DNA of 64,000 nucleotides, from the NCBI GenBank assembly GCA_900318375.1, contig ONKG01000001.1, forward strand, positions 62,001 through 126,000, given 5' to 3'. The number at the start of each line of letters is the position of its first letter. The stretch's first letter is position 1. The notes beneath the pieces were generated by a model that was not told the DNA's origin, made no database searches, and worked only from the letters and a program-made list of their open reading frames with translations. This document shows positions 36,269 through 45,112 of the stretch, in pieces. This stretch comes from an uncultured Lachnospiraceae bacterium. GTDB taxonomy: Bacteria; Bacillota; Clostridia; Lachnospirales; Lachnospiraceae. A program made the translations under genes and the position numbers.

Positions 36269-36601
36269 TCATTGTCCAGCTGTTTTCTGCTTTTCCGTCA
36301 TTTTCCCCACAATATTCCGCAGCTGCTTCAGAGCAAAGGGCATTTCCTCCGGGGATCCCATCCTCACCCGCCGTTCCTCCGGAACGGCGAGGTTGAATTC
36401 ACTGGTGCATGCATTCGGACATCCATGAATCACCAGCAGTGCCGCATATGGCCGGCCGCTCACTGCCTTGACAAAAGCAGCCTCGGGCAGAAGATCCGGC
36501 AAATGACGTAGGATTTCATCACGGTTATAGGTAAGATTGCATGCGCCGCAGACGCGGACGCCTATTTCGGGAAGAGACATAATCAGACAGACGACCTCCA
36601 T
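36269..36601 (-). CDS. Small Cys-motif protein of unknown function
   Basis: 110 residues with VRVCGACNLTYNRDE near the N-terminus and VIHGCPNACTSEF in the middle, spacing suggestive of metal or iron-sulfur binding, or of a small redox protein. It resembles CGGC-type metal-binding proteins only loosely. ATG 36601 has no good ribosome site; ATG 36580 (MSLPEIG) lies 14 bases after GGAGG and may be the true start. No signal peptide. Confidence 0.6.
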   Translation of the reverse strand: MEVVCLIMSLPEIGVRVCGACNLTYNRDEILRHLPDLLPEAAFVKAVSGRPYAALLVIHGCPNACTSEFNLAVPEERRVRMGSPEEMPFALKQLRNIVGKMTEKQKTAGQ

Positions 36602-36776
36602 TTTTCGCCGGCATACATCAGCAGCATTCTATATGCTGCCAACTCATTTTACAATAAAAGACACCCGTTATTAAAGAGAAATCACTATCGGCAAAAACAT
36701 AAAAACAGAATGTATTTGAGTTGAAAGGCTGTTTGATCCACCTGATTTCCAGACCACTCATTATTTTCAGAAGCAG

Positions 36777-36818
36777 AAACGCCTTGAGAAACTATGCGGT
36801 CACTCAAGGCGTTTTTAT
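36777..36818 (-). terminator. Bidirectional terminator after the DUF805 gene
   Basis: AAACGCCTTGAG pairs with CTCAAGGCGTTTTTATTG. It lies downstream of the minus-strand DUF805 gene. Confidence 0.7.
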
Positions 36819-36933
36819 TGATCTATATGTTTCATGATACAGATTCTGAAATTGATTGATTTCTCATTGCGCAATATCTGCGAGCAGGTCATGAATAATC
36901 ACAACCCCTGCAGCAGGGGACATGCTCTTTTTT

Positions 36934-37851
36934 TCAGCCCTGATATTTCTGACTCCTTCCAAACTCATTCTCCCTGTGATCACTGTCCGTGGTCAGGTAA
37001 ATCAGCCACAAAATCCATCCTATGCACGGAGCAAACAGGATCAGATTCCACATTCCGGACTTTCCGATATCGTGCATTCTGCGCCACGAGACCGCCAGAC
37101 CGGGAAGGAGTATGATCAGGCCGAACACAAGCAGAAGAAGGCCGAAAATCCCGCTCATAGCAGTGTCGGGAAAAGCAGCTGCAAGAATAAGCAGTACAAT
37201 AACAACCAGCCAGCAGAATAGTCTGAAATACCAGTATTCGCTTCTGCGGGCCCTCCCGCTGAATGTCAGATATTTCCGGAAACAGATTCCTACAGCTTCC
37301 AGAAATCCAGGTCCGGGATAGGTACCGTAATAATTCGGAGTCTGCGCGCTTCTTCCTGCATACTGCGGCGGCAGTGCCTGAGAATTCTGCTGTGCCAGCC
37401 GGACAGACTGCGGCACCTGTTCCTGCGCATAGCGGGGATCCTGTGCTCGGGAGTATTGCTGTGCTGCCAGTCGGACAGACTCCGGCACCTGTTCCTGCGC
37501 ATAGCGGGGATCCTGTGCCCGGGAGTATTGCTGTGCTGCCAGCCGGACAGACTCCGGCACCTGATCCTGCGCATAGCGGGAATCCTGCTGCCCTCCATAA
37601 TATTGCCCTGGCTGCGCCTGCTGTCCTCCATAATATTGCCGTGGCTGCGCCTGCTCCCCATAATATTGCTGTGGCTGTTCCTGCGGATTCAATGCTCCCT
37701 GTGAATATCTCTGCGCCTGTGAATGGTCATATAAATACGGTCTGCCGCCTGTGCTGCGCGGTGTCTGTTCCTGCATGCGAGGTGTACCGCAGTTCAGGCA
37801 GATTCGCGCATTATCATCTATTTCCATACCGCAATTCCTGCAGTGAGCCAT
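36934..37851 (-). CDS. Zinc-ribbon plus DUF805 membrane protein with Gln/Tyr-rich repeats
   Basis: 305 residues. An N-terminal zinc ribbon (CRNCGMEIDDNARICLNCG) is followed by about 150 residues of Gln/Tyr/Ala-rich repeats, including three 24-residue units around AQQYSRAQDPRYAQEQVPES. The C-terminal part (about 185-305) is DUF805 with four helices and the RRSEYWYFRLF and WRRMHDIGKSG motifs. Ribosome site AAAGGAA. Role unknown; DUF805 proteins are small inner membrane proteins. The repeat tract is likely disordered and cytosolic. Confidence 0.85.
   Translation of the reverse strand: MAHCRNCGMEIDDNARICLNCGTPRMQEQTPRSTGGRPYLYDHSQAQRYSQGALNPQEQPQQYYGEQAQPRQYYGGQQAQPGQYYGGQQDSRYAQDQVPESVRLAAQQYSRAQDPRYAQEQVPESVRLAAQQYSRAQDPRYAQEQVPQSVRLAQQNSQALPPQYAGRSAQTPNYYGTYPGPGFLEAVGICFRKYLTFSGRARRSEYWYFRLFCWLVVIVLLILAAAFPDTAMSGIFGLLLLVFGLIILLPGLAVSWRRMHDIGKSGMWNLILFAPCIGWILWLIYLTTDSDHRENEFGRSQKYQG
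37370..37600 (-). repeat. 72-bp in-frame tandem repeat inside the DUF805 gene
   Basis: Three units of about 72 bp contain GCATAGCGGGGATCCTGTGC and CTGTGCTGCCAGCCGGACAG on the plus strand. They encode the 24-residue repeat. Confidence 0.9.
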
Positions 37852-37884
37852 GGTGAAAAGTTCCTTTCTGTTAATACCGTCATC

Positions 37885-38090
37885 CTAGTGGTCCGGTTTT
37901 ATTCTCTGAATTTCCGTTTTTTCTCCGGCTCCAGATTATTCCTCAGGTTCCGGTTTTAGCCCCCGGACTCCGATTTAATCCCCCGGATCTCATCTTTTCC
38001 TCCGGACTCCGATTTATCCTCCGAATCTCGTTTTTTCTCCGGCTTCGTTTTATCCTCCGGACTCCGATTTAATCCTCCGGACTCCAGTTT
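37885..38090. repeat. Degenerate 20-24-bp repeat array
   Basis: About nine units around TCCGGACTCCGATTTAATCC fill the gap between the DUF805 gene and the next minus-strand gene, and run into that gene's 3' end. Confidence 0.8.
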
Positions 38091-38485
38091 TTCTGCACCT
38101 TTTCTATCTGCAGCACACCAGGCACCTTAACGGCAACCTGATATTTATCCTCGTAGACAATCTCTCCCGGCGTATTGGTATAGACAAGAAAATACGGATG
38201 ATTATACCTCTCCAGAAGCCAGCATAAAGGCCTGATCATCTTCATCATCTCTTCTGAGTTTTCAGTCTTAAAGAAACAAATAACCTTCTCCTGTCTTTTG
38301 CAGGGCGGTGGCCATGGAAGATTCTCGGCAAACCAATCGTCTATCTCTTTAAAAAGACCTGCGTCCTCCTCATCCATATCATCATTTTGGATGAGCTGCA
38401 TGCACATACTGAAAATGCCCTTTGCATACATGGTGTTTTCCGCGAGTTCCAGTCCCTGTATACGAACATATTTGTATGTCACCAT
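38069..38485 (-). CDS. Hypothetical protein, about 138 residues
   Basis: A soluble protein (VTYKYVRIQGLELAENTMYA..., DWFAENLPWPPPC, CWLLERYNHPYFLVY) with a mixed alpha/beta look and no family I recognise. ATG 38485 is chosen since AGGAGG sits nine bases upstream and directly abuts a GTG at 38494. Its 3' end merges with the degenerate CCGGACTCC repeats, so the last residues (KNWSPED) may be repeat-derived. Confidence 0.65.
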   Translation of the reverse strand: MVTYKYVRIQGLELAENTMYAKGIFSMCMQLIQNDDMDEEDAGLFKEIDDWFAENLPWPPPCKRQEKVICFFKTENSEEMMKMIRPLCWLLERYNHPYFLVYTNTPGEIVYEDKYQVAVKVPGVLQIEKVQKNWSPED

Positions 38486-38601
38486 CGATTTCACCTCCTC
38501 TGTTACAAGTCCGGTGCTTTTCGTTTTTTAGTGAGAAAGGAAGAACCATTCGGCATCCAGGTATTTCACATGTGTTCCGCGTTTTATAAATAAGACAGTC
38601 A

Positions 38602-38696
38602 TAACCGTCCCCCGCGTCCCTGAACCGTCCCTTGTATCCCGGAACCGTCCCCGCGTCCCGATGAGTCAGGCAGAACCGTCCCTCGTGACTCATTTT
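38602..38696. repeat. Degenerate ACCGTCCC array with a collapsed copy of the palindrome family
   Basis: Four ACCGTCCC blocks, the last inside TGAGTCA...AACCGTCCCTCGTGACTCA. The TGA that ends the macro-domain gene is the first codon-sized piece of this element read on the minus strand. Confidence 0.75.
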
Positions 38697-39799
38697 TCGT
38701 CGACGGGATAGAGGGAGAGGAAGACTTTGTCACTCTTCCAGATTTCAATGTCTTCGTCTTCAACAGTATAGAAGGGATTCTTCTTGCCGAGCATAATCAG
38801 ATCGCCCAGATAGCCGGCAGTGCTTGCCGCGGAGATAATCTTATTCTCTACGAGAGTGGCAAGGATAATCCTTCTCTGAATATCCGACAGATACTCGAGG
38901 TCAAAAATGGTATATCCATACTGCTCCATAAGGGTCCGGGGATTCACTTTGCCTGCAGCTTCACCAATCTCTTTCTCATAGTCTTTTTTGGCAAGCATCC
39001 TGCACATGGGAACACCCTGCTTTTTCATGGATACGGCGGTGCTCAGCAGGATGTAGTGGTTCTGACACTGCTCGCAGTAGCCGACGTTGAAGGCGCGCAT
39101 CCGGCGGCTGCCATCCTTTTCAAGCATGGTAACAATCCCGTTTCCGGGGGTGACTTCGTGGCCTTCCTGCAGACATTTTATCATCTGCACCTGGACCAGT
39201 CTGTTCTTATAGCCGATGCGAAAGACAGGAAGGTCGGGAGACTTTGCCTGGGATTTAATCCTGGTCACTTCCTCCATCATGCTGAGCGCACTCTCATAAA
39301 CCTGCTTTGTCTCATCGTCGGACAGGATCCAGGAAATATTGTCGAATGCCGCAGGATGTTCACGGACATATTCTGTGACTGTCTTCACAGCGGTCACAGC
39401 GGCTTTTTCCTTGGGAAAGCCCTTTTTTCCTGTGCCTATAGAGGAAAAGGCAAGGCTTCTGATGCCGCAGGAATCCGCAATCTGCAGAACATTTTTATAG
39501 CAGGATTCCAGTATCCTCTTTTCCCTGTGCCTTCCGTCCTTCCACACCGGGCCGACGGTATGGATAATATATTTACAGGAAAGATTATAGGCATCCGTGA
39601 TTCTGGCATCTCCCGGCCTGCATCCGCCAAGTTTCCCGCAGGCCGCCCGCAGCTGCTCTCCGGCAGCTCTGTGAACTGCCCCGTTCACTCCGCCTTCTCC
39701 GAAGAGTTCCTCGTTGGATGAATTGACGATAGCTTCGGCAAAATCAACCTTCGTAATATCACCGGTAAGCGCTTCGATCTTAGTGCGATTGATCTTCAT
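38690..39799 (-). CDS. Macro-domain protein with an uncharacterised C-terminal half
   Basis: 369 residues. Residues about 1-175 form a MacroD/YmdB-like macro domain: ITKVDFAEAIVNSSNEELFGEGGVNGAVHRAAG binds ADP-ribose, and AFSSIGTGKKGFP is the second loop. The C-terminal half carries a CEQC motif in VGYCEQCQNHYILL and a segment SDIQRRIILATLVENKIISA ending with an IEIWKSDKVFL phrase, a pattern also found at the ends of unrelated Firmicute proteins as far as I recall. It may remove or read ADP-ribose. ATG 39799 follows AAAGGAG. Confidence 0.85.
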   Translation of the reverse strand: MKINRTKIEALTGDITKVDFAEAIVNSSNEELFGEGGVNGAVHRAAGEQLRAACGKLGGCRPGDARITDAYNLSCKYIIHTVGPVWKDGRHREKRILESCYKNVLQIADSCGIRSLAFSSIGTGKKGFPKEKAAVTAVKTVTEYVREHPAAFDNISWILSDDETKQVYESALSMMEEVTRIKSQAKSPDLPVFRIGYKNRLVQVQMIKCLQEGHEVTPGNGIVTMLEKDGSRRMRAFNVGYCEQCQNHYILLSTAVSMKKQGVPMCRMLAKKDYEKEIGEAAGKVNPRTLMEQYGYTIFDLEYLSDIQRRIILATLVENKIISAASTAGYLGDLIMLGKKNPFYTVEDEDIEIWKSDKVFLSLYPVDEK

Positions 39800-40195
39800 A
39801 TTGCTCCTTTGCTCTCCTTGCGTCATGTTTTGTAGTATCGTTACTGATCAGATCATGGGCTCATCCATGATCACAAATCTCCGGCATCCATCCAGTCATT
39901 CCATTTTTCCGGTTTTTCAAATGAAGAGGAAAAACCTGTTCCGCTCAGGGTATTATCAATATTTCTTTGGCGCTGACACTCCTGTTCTTCTGCTCATATC
40001 ATTCTTCCTCCGTCTTACCGTCAAAAGGTCTTTTGGTAATACTGTTGCTGTACGTGTATCGATTCGCAGGTCCGGTTCACTTCACAAAAACATGAGCCGC
40101 CTGCGTACTTTACTTCTTTATAATATCATATATTGTCTGCCTCTGTGTTCACTTATTCATGAATTCCAGACTGCCGGAAAAAACATGATGCTATG

Positions 40196-40285
40196 GGGTA
40201 GAGGCGGCAATATGAACTGTAATGCAGTTCATATGCGCCCTCTACTCCCCCCGACCGGCCTGTGTCCCCCGTAAGGCGGAAAAAT
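40196..40285 (+). repeat. Hairpin family GGGTAGAGGCGGC, copy 2
   Basis: GGGGTAGAGGCGGC with inner ATATGAACTG/CAGTTCATAT and closing GCCCTCTACTCCCC, followed by CCGACCGG and GTAAGGCGGAAAAATACAT. The 3' flank matches that at 17227 in part. Confidence 0.7.
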
Positions 40286-40402
40286 ACATAACACGGGCCC
40301 GTATCATATAAAAGAGTCTCGCTTGCGAGACTCTCGCGCCGGGCGCGCTCGCCTCAGCGACATAATTCCTTGCGTGCGAGTGTGCATCTGACCGGAGGGT
40401 TT

Positions 40403-40465
40403 TTAACTCATAGGAAATCGCAATTTCCTATGAGTTTAAAAAACAGGGCAGAATATATCTGCCCT
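40403..40465. terminator. Paired inverted repeats, terminator-like
   Basis: AACTCATAGGAAAT pairs with ATTTCCTATGAGTT, flanked by T5 and A6, then CAGGGCAGA pairs with TCTGCCCTG. Located 170 bases after the DUF1653 stop codon. Confidence 0.6.
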
Positions 40466-40635
40466 GCTTGTTGTCACTCGTCAATGCTTCCCACGTATTC
40501 GCGCAGGCACACGTTTCCAAAGCTCTTGCCCGCTGTTGTTTATTCATCATGTCCGAGCCTGTGTGCCATGAACAATGTATGAATACTATGCGCGAAGTCG
40601 TCTGACTCGCTGTATATTTGCATTGCAAACCATAC

Positions 40636-40893
40636 TCATGCATCATCCCAGCAGTGCTCCGCATCCGCAATCCTGGTGAAACGCGGAGACTCAATGTCGT
40701 TAACCTTGACGGTCTCATTCCACATGCCCGCAGGTCTTACCCAGACTTCTTCATCTCCGTAAAGAGCGCGATAGACAACCATCGGCTCCGATGTCTCGGA
40801 ATGCTTTGCAACATAAAGAACCTCGTACTCTTTGCCCTTGAAATGCCTGTATTTACCCGGAAGGATTGTGTTTACTGCCTGTTCAAAGTCCAT
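40636..40893 (-). CDS. DUF1653 protein
   Basis: 85 residues, matching DUF1653: PGKYRHFKGKEYEVLYVAKH, PMVVYRALYGDEEVWVRP. A small beta-rich cytosolic protein of unknown role. ATG 40893 lies seven bases after AAAGGAG; a longer frame upstream has no support. Confidence 0.9.
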   Translation of the reverse strand: MDFEQAVNTILPGKYRHFKGKEYEVLYVAKHSETSEPMVVYRALYGDEEVWVRPAGMWNETVKVNDIESPRFTRIADAEHCWDDA

Positions 40894-41154
40894 AACCTGC
40901 TCCTTTCTTTTGTAAATGACGATCAATAAGACTCTTGAATACTGCTCATGTGCAGCGCCCTTCCAGTCTTCCAAAAATACTAAAAAAATATCAATCCGGT
41001 CCGGCACCTGCACCCGCCTGACTAACTGTTTATCTATATTAATCTTATCTATTTGATATTAAAAAATCAAGAAAAAGAGAGACGCAAAAGCCCTTTTTCT
41101 GCACGAAAAAATATCGTTATTACATTAATCTTTAATTGCATCTGCGTTTACGAT

Positions 41155-42048
41155 TTATGAAATCCACCATGTTCCGTCAGGTGCCTGGAAAAGAGATCCT
41201 GTCTCTTCCGAGAGCAGCCTGCCGTTAAAATCTTTAATGATCACCTTATCATAATACCTGTATTCATCTGTCGCGCACTCATTCTCTTCATCCCAGCCTT
41301 CCTCGATCCAGGCCTCAATGTAGACCTTTCCTTCTTCCATAAAACACACTGTCTCATGTGGATCAAGATCAAAGGAAATCCGTTCCGGGTAATAACATCT
41401 GAAGGTCTCATTCTGACTGATCACATGGACCTGATCCCCGATAATCCGGAGATTATACAGGTCCATTTCGTCTGCCCTGAAACACGTCACCGGCTGCAGA
41501 ATCTGCCCCCTATAATTCTCCTCATCCGTCTCAACCGTCTCTGCAGCCGTTTCTGCTTCCTTGCCTTCCTCCTTTTTGCAAACCTTCTCTATGCTTGTCT
41601 CTTTATCCTTTTTGCAAACCTTCTCTATGTTTATCTCTTTGTCCTTTTTGCAAACCTTCTCTATATTTGTCTCTTTATCCTTTTTCCATGCCTTCTCTTC
41701 ATCCGCCCTTCTGCCCTTTTCCCAATCCTTCCGGGCATTTTTTATCCAGGGGAGATACTTGTATAGCGTAATGCGGTTTTCATCGTAATCTCCCTGGAGG
41801 AAATAATAGAAGCCATCTGAAAAGACAGGATTTCCGTAGACAACATTCCGCTTCTTCCCGAAAGGCTGATAGACCTCCCCGTTTTCAAAATCATAAAAAA
41901 GAATAACCGAGCCCTGATAGCCTCCGCGCCTGGACCAGGCAATCAGATCATAAAAGTCCTCTGTGCCGGACATTGCGAAAGCAAGCCGGTCCTGACCTGG
42001 TATTTTTTCTATTACTTTTCCTTCTATTCTCTTAAAACGTCTGACCAT
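41155..42048 (-). CDS. Hypothetical protein with Lys/Cys-rich 12-residue repeats
   Basis: 297 residues. The N-terminal 100 residues and C-terminal 110 residues look beta-rich (DFENGEVYQPFGKKRN, DGFYYFLQGDYDENRITLY, YRYYDKVIIKDFNGRLL), as in propeller-like or WG-repeat-like proteins. Between them four units like EKVCKKDKETNI (36 bp each) form a charged insert. No signal peptide. ATG 42048 is preferred to TTG 42051, with GGAG seven bases upstream. Function unknown. Confidence 0.7.
   Translation of the reverse strand: MVRRFKRIEGKVIEKIPGQDRLAFAMSGTEDFYDLIAWSRRGGYQGSVILFYDFENGEVYQPFGKKRNVVYGNPVFSDGFYYFLQGDYDENRITLYKYLPWIKNARKDWEKGRRADEEKAWKKDKETNIEKVCKKDKEINIEKVCKKDKETSIEKVCKKEEGKEAETAAETVETDEENYRGQILQPVTCFRADEMDLYNLRIIGDQVHVISQNETFRCYYPERISFDLDPHETVCFMEEGKVYIEAWIEEGWDEENECATDEYRYYDKVIIKDFNGRLLSEETGSLFQAPDGTWWIS
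41577..41690 (-). repeat. 36-bp in-frame repeat
   Basis: On the plus strand TTTTTGCAAACCTTCTCTAT recurs every 36 bp, encoding EKVCKKDKETNI. Three to four copies. Confidence 0.9.
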
Positions 42049-42201
42049 CAATTCTCTCCATCAGCATTCCCGGTCTGCGTAACGTCGTTCTGCCGGCATT
42101 CCCGATCCAGATAATGTCGTTCTGCAGGCTGTTCCGATCGATTATACAGCGCAGCCGGCAGGATCCCCCGTAAAAAAGGAATACTGCCGGCTGCTGTAGT
42201 A

Positions 42202-43173
42202 TTACTCCAGCTCAATCTCCTGTCCGTCCTCAAGGATTATCCTGTCCGGAACATCAAACTGTTCAGCCCGGCTTCTGTCAAAAAACTTTCCTCCATCAGC
42301 CGGAATCATATGGTAGGGGATGCTGTGCTTTGCCCCGACCAGTGCGGCACACTGCGCCGCCTCCTCCAAATCCATGTTATAGACACCATCGCAGCAGAAA
42401 AAGGCGTAATCAATCTCTTTTTCCGCAAGCGAGGACATCTGTTCTGTCGTCGAGGTATCTCCGGTAACATAGACAGACGTTCCATCCGAAAGAGTCACAA
42501 TATATCCCACACACTCATCTATGCTGTGATACTGGTTATTTCCGGCTTCAACTGCCTCAACCACAGCAAATCCCAGGTCAAAGGACTGATGACTTCCTTC
42601 CGAAAGCGCTTCATTCCATGTAATTGTTCTGCAGTCAGGATTTTTGTTCACAACCTTATCCAGGTCGTAATGGTCATAGTGTCCATGTGTCACCAGAATC
42701 AGATCAGCGGCAGGTTCATACCCTTCTCCTGCAAAAGGATCAATGTAAATGACCTTTCCCTCCGGTGTAGTGATCCGGATGCTGGCATGCCCCATGTAGA
42801 GGAGGGTTCCCTTCGCAGCAGCCTCCCCTGCCCCGGTCTTCTCAACGGCAGCTGTCTCATTTTCTTTCGCCGCCTCCTCAACTGCCTCTGCGTCTACGGT
42901 TCCATTTTCTATCTTTTCTTTTTCAGCTGTCTCTTCAGCTACCTCCTCATTATCAGTCTTCGCTTTCCCGACCGTCTCCCCGGCTCCTGCCTCATTTTCC
43001 AATCCTGCATTTGCCCCAGAAGCTTTCTCAGTCATTCCGGAAGACTCCTTCGTTCCGGAGTCAGTTTTTGCAGGGTCAGTCTGAGAGTTTCCGCTGCTGC
43101 CTGTACTTCCGCCGCAGGCTGTCAACATCACTGCCAGGCAAATCACAGAAAAAAGAAATATAAGCTTTTTCAT
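42202..43173 (-). CDS. Lipoprotein with metallo-beta-lactamase (UlaG-like) domain
   Basis: 323 residues. A lipoprotein signal ends at VMLTAC. Residues about 25-120 are Glu/Ala/Thr-rich linker. The MBL-fold domain follows: LLYMGHASIRI, then VTHGHYDHYD (Zn motif), GDTSTTEQM and PYHMIPADGG. It should be a membrane-attached, outward-facing hydrolase; substrate unknown. The lipid-anchored form of an MBL is uncommon. Ribosome site weak. Confidence 0.85.
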   Translation of the reverse strand: MKKLIFLFSVICLAVMLTACGGSTGSSGNSQTDPAKTDSGTKESSGMTEKASGANAGLENEAGAGETVGKAKTDNEEVAEETAEKEKIENGTVDAEAVEEAAKENETAAVEKTGAGEAAAKGTLLYMGHASIRITTPEGKVIYIDPFAGEGYEPAADLILVTHGHYDHYDLDKVVNKNPDCRTITWNEALSEGSHQSFDLGFAVVEAVEAGNNQYHSIDECVGYIVTLSDGTSVYVTGDTSTTEQMSSLAEKEIDYAFFCCDGVYNMDLEEAAQCAALVGAKHSIPYHMIPADGGKFFDRSRAEQFDVPDRIILEDGQEIELE

Positions 43174-43634
43174 GTTTTAATCCAATACCTTTCTTCTCAA
43201 TCAATCCTGTTTAAAAACCGGCGGGCAGGTTATTTGAGTAAAGCCCGCAAAACGGCTTCTTCCTCATGTTTGGATGCCTATCCGAATCCTGAAATAAGTA
43301 TACCACAAGCGCCAAAAAACAGGGATTCCTCTCATTTTTGGATCCCCAAGGACAATCAACTGATTCATTGCAAATACAGGTTCTGTATCAATTGAGGATT
43401 CGGAATTATTTCCGGTTTTTTTCCAGGTTCTTTTCCGGGATTATTTTTCCGAATATTTTTCCCGGATATTTAATTTTTTCAGCTTGTTTCTCAGGTTTTT
43501 CTCAGATTTTCTCCCATTTTTTCCAGACTCATAATACAGGTTTTATTCACAACTCCATTATTGTAAAATAAAGACTGTAAAGAAATAAGGCCGCCTTATT
43601 ATCTCATTATCTTCAACATTGGAGGTGTATACAA
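43174..43634. other. Divergent gap, T-rich low complexity
   Basis: Between the MBL lipoprotein and the VanY-like gene. From 43405 to 43545 it has degenerate TTTTTCCGG and TTTTTCAGG units. No gene is supported. Confidence 0.5.
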
Positions 43635-44864
43635 GTGAACAAATCATTGAAAAAGCTGACTGCAATCCTGCTTACGGTCTGTCTGGCTTTGGCACTCTGT
43701 GCATGCTCTTCCGGGGGAAGCAGCACTTCACAAGGAACCGATCAGTCACAGCCCGCGAGTGAAGGGCAGACAACAAAGGCTGCACAGGAAACAGGTCCTG
43801 CTGCTGATGATCAGGCACAGTCGGCGGAGACTGCTGCCCAAACAGCAGATACTGGCGTTGAAACTGCAGATACCGCTGTTGAAGCTGCCGATACCGCTGT
43901 TTCACAGACTGCTTCGACATCTGCTACAGTTGCTGCCGCTGAACAGGCAGAAGCAATCAATTATCTGGCTCTGGTAAACAAACTGAATCCCCTTCCGGAA
44001 GGCTGGGAGGATGCACTGGAGACTGTCCACATGACCAATTCCATCGGAGACGATGTGGAAGTCGAGAAGAAGGCCTATGATGCCTATCTGCTTTTGAAAG
44101 AGGATCTGGAGAAAGAAGGCATATATGTCGACCTTGATTCCGCACGCCGCAGCGTTGCCGAACAGCAGCGGATCATGGATGATTTTACTGAGAAATACGG
44201 AGCAGATTACGCGCTGAAAACGGTCGCCCAGCCGGGCTATTCAGAACACCACACCGGTCTTGCCCTGGATCTGTACCTGATCATCGACGGGAAGGATGTT
44301 GTCGAAAACGAAGATATGATCCAGTATCCGGAAATCTGGGAGACCATTCATTCCAAACTGGCAGATTACGGATTTATCCTGCGCTACCTGGAGAACAAAG
44401 AGCACATTACTGGTTACGGGTACGAGCCCTGGCATATCCGTTATGTGGATGACGTCAATGTTGCAAAAGAAATCATGGCTTCCGGTGTCACTCTGGAAGG
44501 CTGGCTCGGCGCAGTAAACGAGACAGATGTTGAGATTGACTACGGAACCTCTGAGATTTTCACCCCCGAGGAACTGGCCGAAGCAGCCATCCAGATCAAG
44601 TGCACTTTTGCGGGCTGGAAGGGCTGTGAGCTGCACAGTCTCCGCTATGTCGGTGATGAGGCAGACAAGGAGGAAAATCTCCAGTGGCTCAATTCCCTTA
44701 ATGAGGAAGCCGGTTATACGCATGTCGCAGAATTCCTGACAGACTTCCATTCTCCTGTAGAAGCGGGAGGCGCCTGGGAACCGGATCAGGAATACAAGGA
44801 CTACCAGTGGTGGCTCGGCCGCACAGATGACGGAGGCTGGGAAGTCGTAACCAGTGGCTATTAA
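43635..44864 (+). CDS. Lipoprotein VanY-type D,D-carboxypeptidase
   Basis: 409 residues, start GTG 43635 nine bases after GGAGG. The lipoprotein signal ends at LALCAC. An Ala/Thr/Gln-rich linker holds AADTAVE-type repeats. The VanY domain (about 115-290) has the zinc motif SEHHTGLALDL and EPWHIRYV, with the catalytic Glu before WH. It removes the terminal D-Ala from peptidoglycan stems. About 100 extra C-terminal residues (GWKGCELHSLRYVGDE...) form a domain I do not recognise. Confidence 0.9.
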   Translation: MNKSLKKLTAILLTVCLALALCACSSGGSSTSQGTDQSQPASEGQTTKAAQETGPAADDQAQSAETAAQTADTGVETADTAVEAADTAVSQTASTSATVAAAEQAEAINYLALVNKLNPLPEGWEDALETVHMTNSIGDDVEVEKKAYDAYLLLKEDLEKEGIYVDLDSARRSVAEQQRIMDDFTEKYGADYALKTVAQPGYSEHHTGLALDLYLIIDGKDVVENEDMIQYPEIWETIHSKLADYGFILRYLENKEHITGYGYEPWHIRYVDDVNVAKEIMASGVTLEGWLGAVNETDVEIDYGTSEIFTPEELAEAAIQIKCTFAGWKGCELHSLRYVGDEADKEENLQWLNSLNEEAGYTHVAEFLTDFHSPVEAGGAWEPDQEYKDYQWWLGRTDDGGWEVVTSGY

Positions 44865-44927
44865 ATATTTTTAATACTCTATCAGCTCTTCTTAATACCG
44901 ACTGAGTACTGTCTCTGACCGGGAATA

Positions 44928-44996
44928 TGACAAGCATTTAAATAATGACAACTATTTAATAATGACAATCATTTAAATAATGACAATCATTTAAAT
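44928..44996. repeat. 20-bp AT-rich tandem repeat
   Basis: TTTAAATAATGACAATCA repeats about three and a half times between the VanY-like gene and its terminator. Confidence 0.85.
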
Positions 44997-44997
44997 A

Positions 44998-45038
44998 ACA
45001 GGGTAGAGTCGGCAGAGCCGCCTCTACCCTGTTTTATG
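44998..45038 (+). terminator. Hairpin family GGGTAGAG, copy 3 (terminator)
   Basis: ACAGGGTAGAG-tCGGC and GCCG-cCTCTACCCTGT form a long stem followed by TTTTATG. It serves the VanY-like gene and possibly the convergent Nudix gene. Confidence 0.8.
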
Positions 45039-45112
45039 TAAATAAAACACAAAGGAAGAAAGAAAAAAAATACTTTGCAGACTTTTGTGCGGCAAAACCA
45101 TGCCGGGCATTT

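Larger units (their letters stand above)
39800..40635. other. 836-base noncoding gap with several hairpins
   Basis: No convincing gene. It holds a GGGTAGAGGCGGC-family hairpin (40196-40254), a perfect AGAGTCTCGC/GCGAGACTCT hairpin (40311-40332), a 20-bp inverted repeat (40403-40443) and a CAGGGCAGA/TCTGCCCTG hairpin (40443-40465). The two last are likely terminators for the converging transcription. Confidence 0.6.

Noticed and set aside
39714..40274. Plus-strand open frame of 186 codons in the macro/DUF1653 gap
   Set aside because: Overlaps the start of the macro gene antisense, lacks a ribosome site and domain, and ends in a hairpin element.
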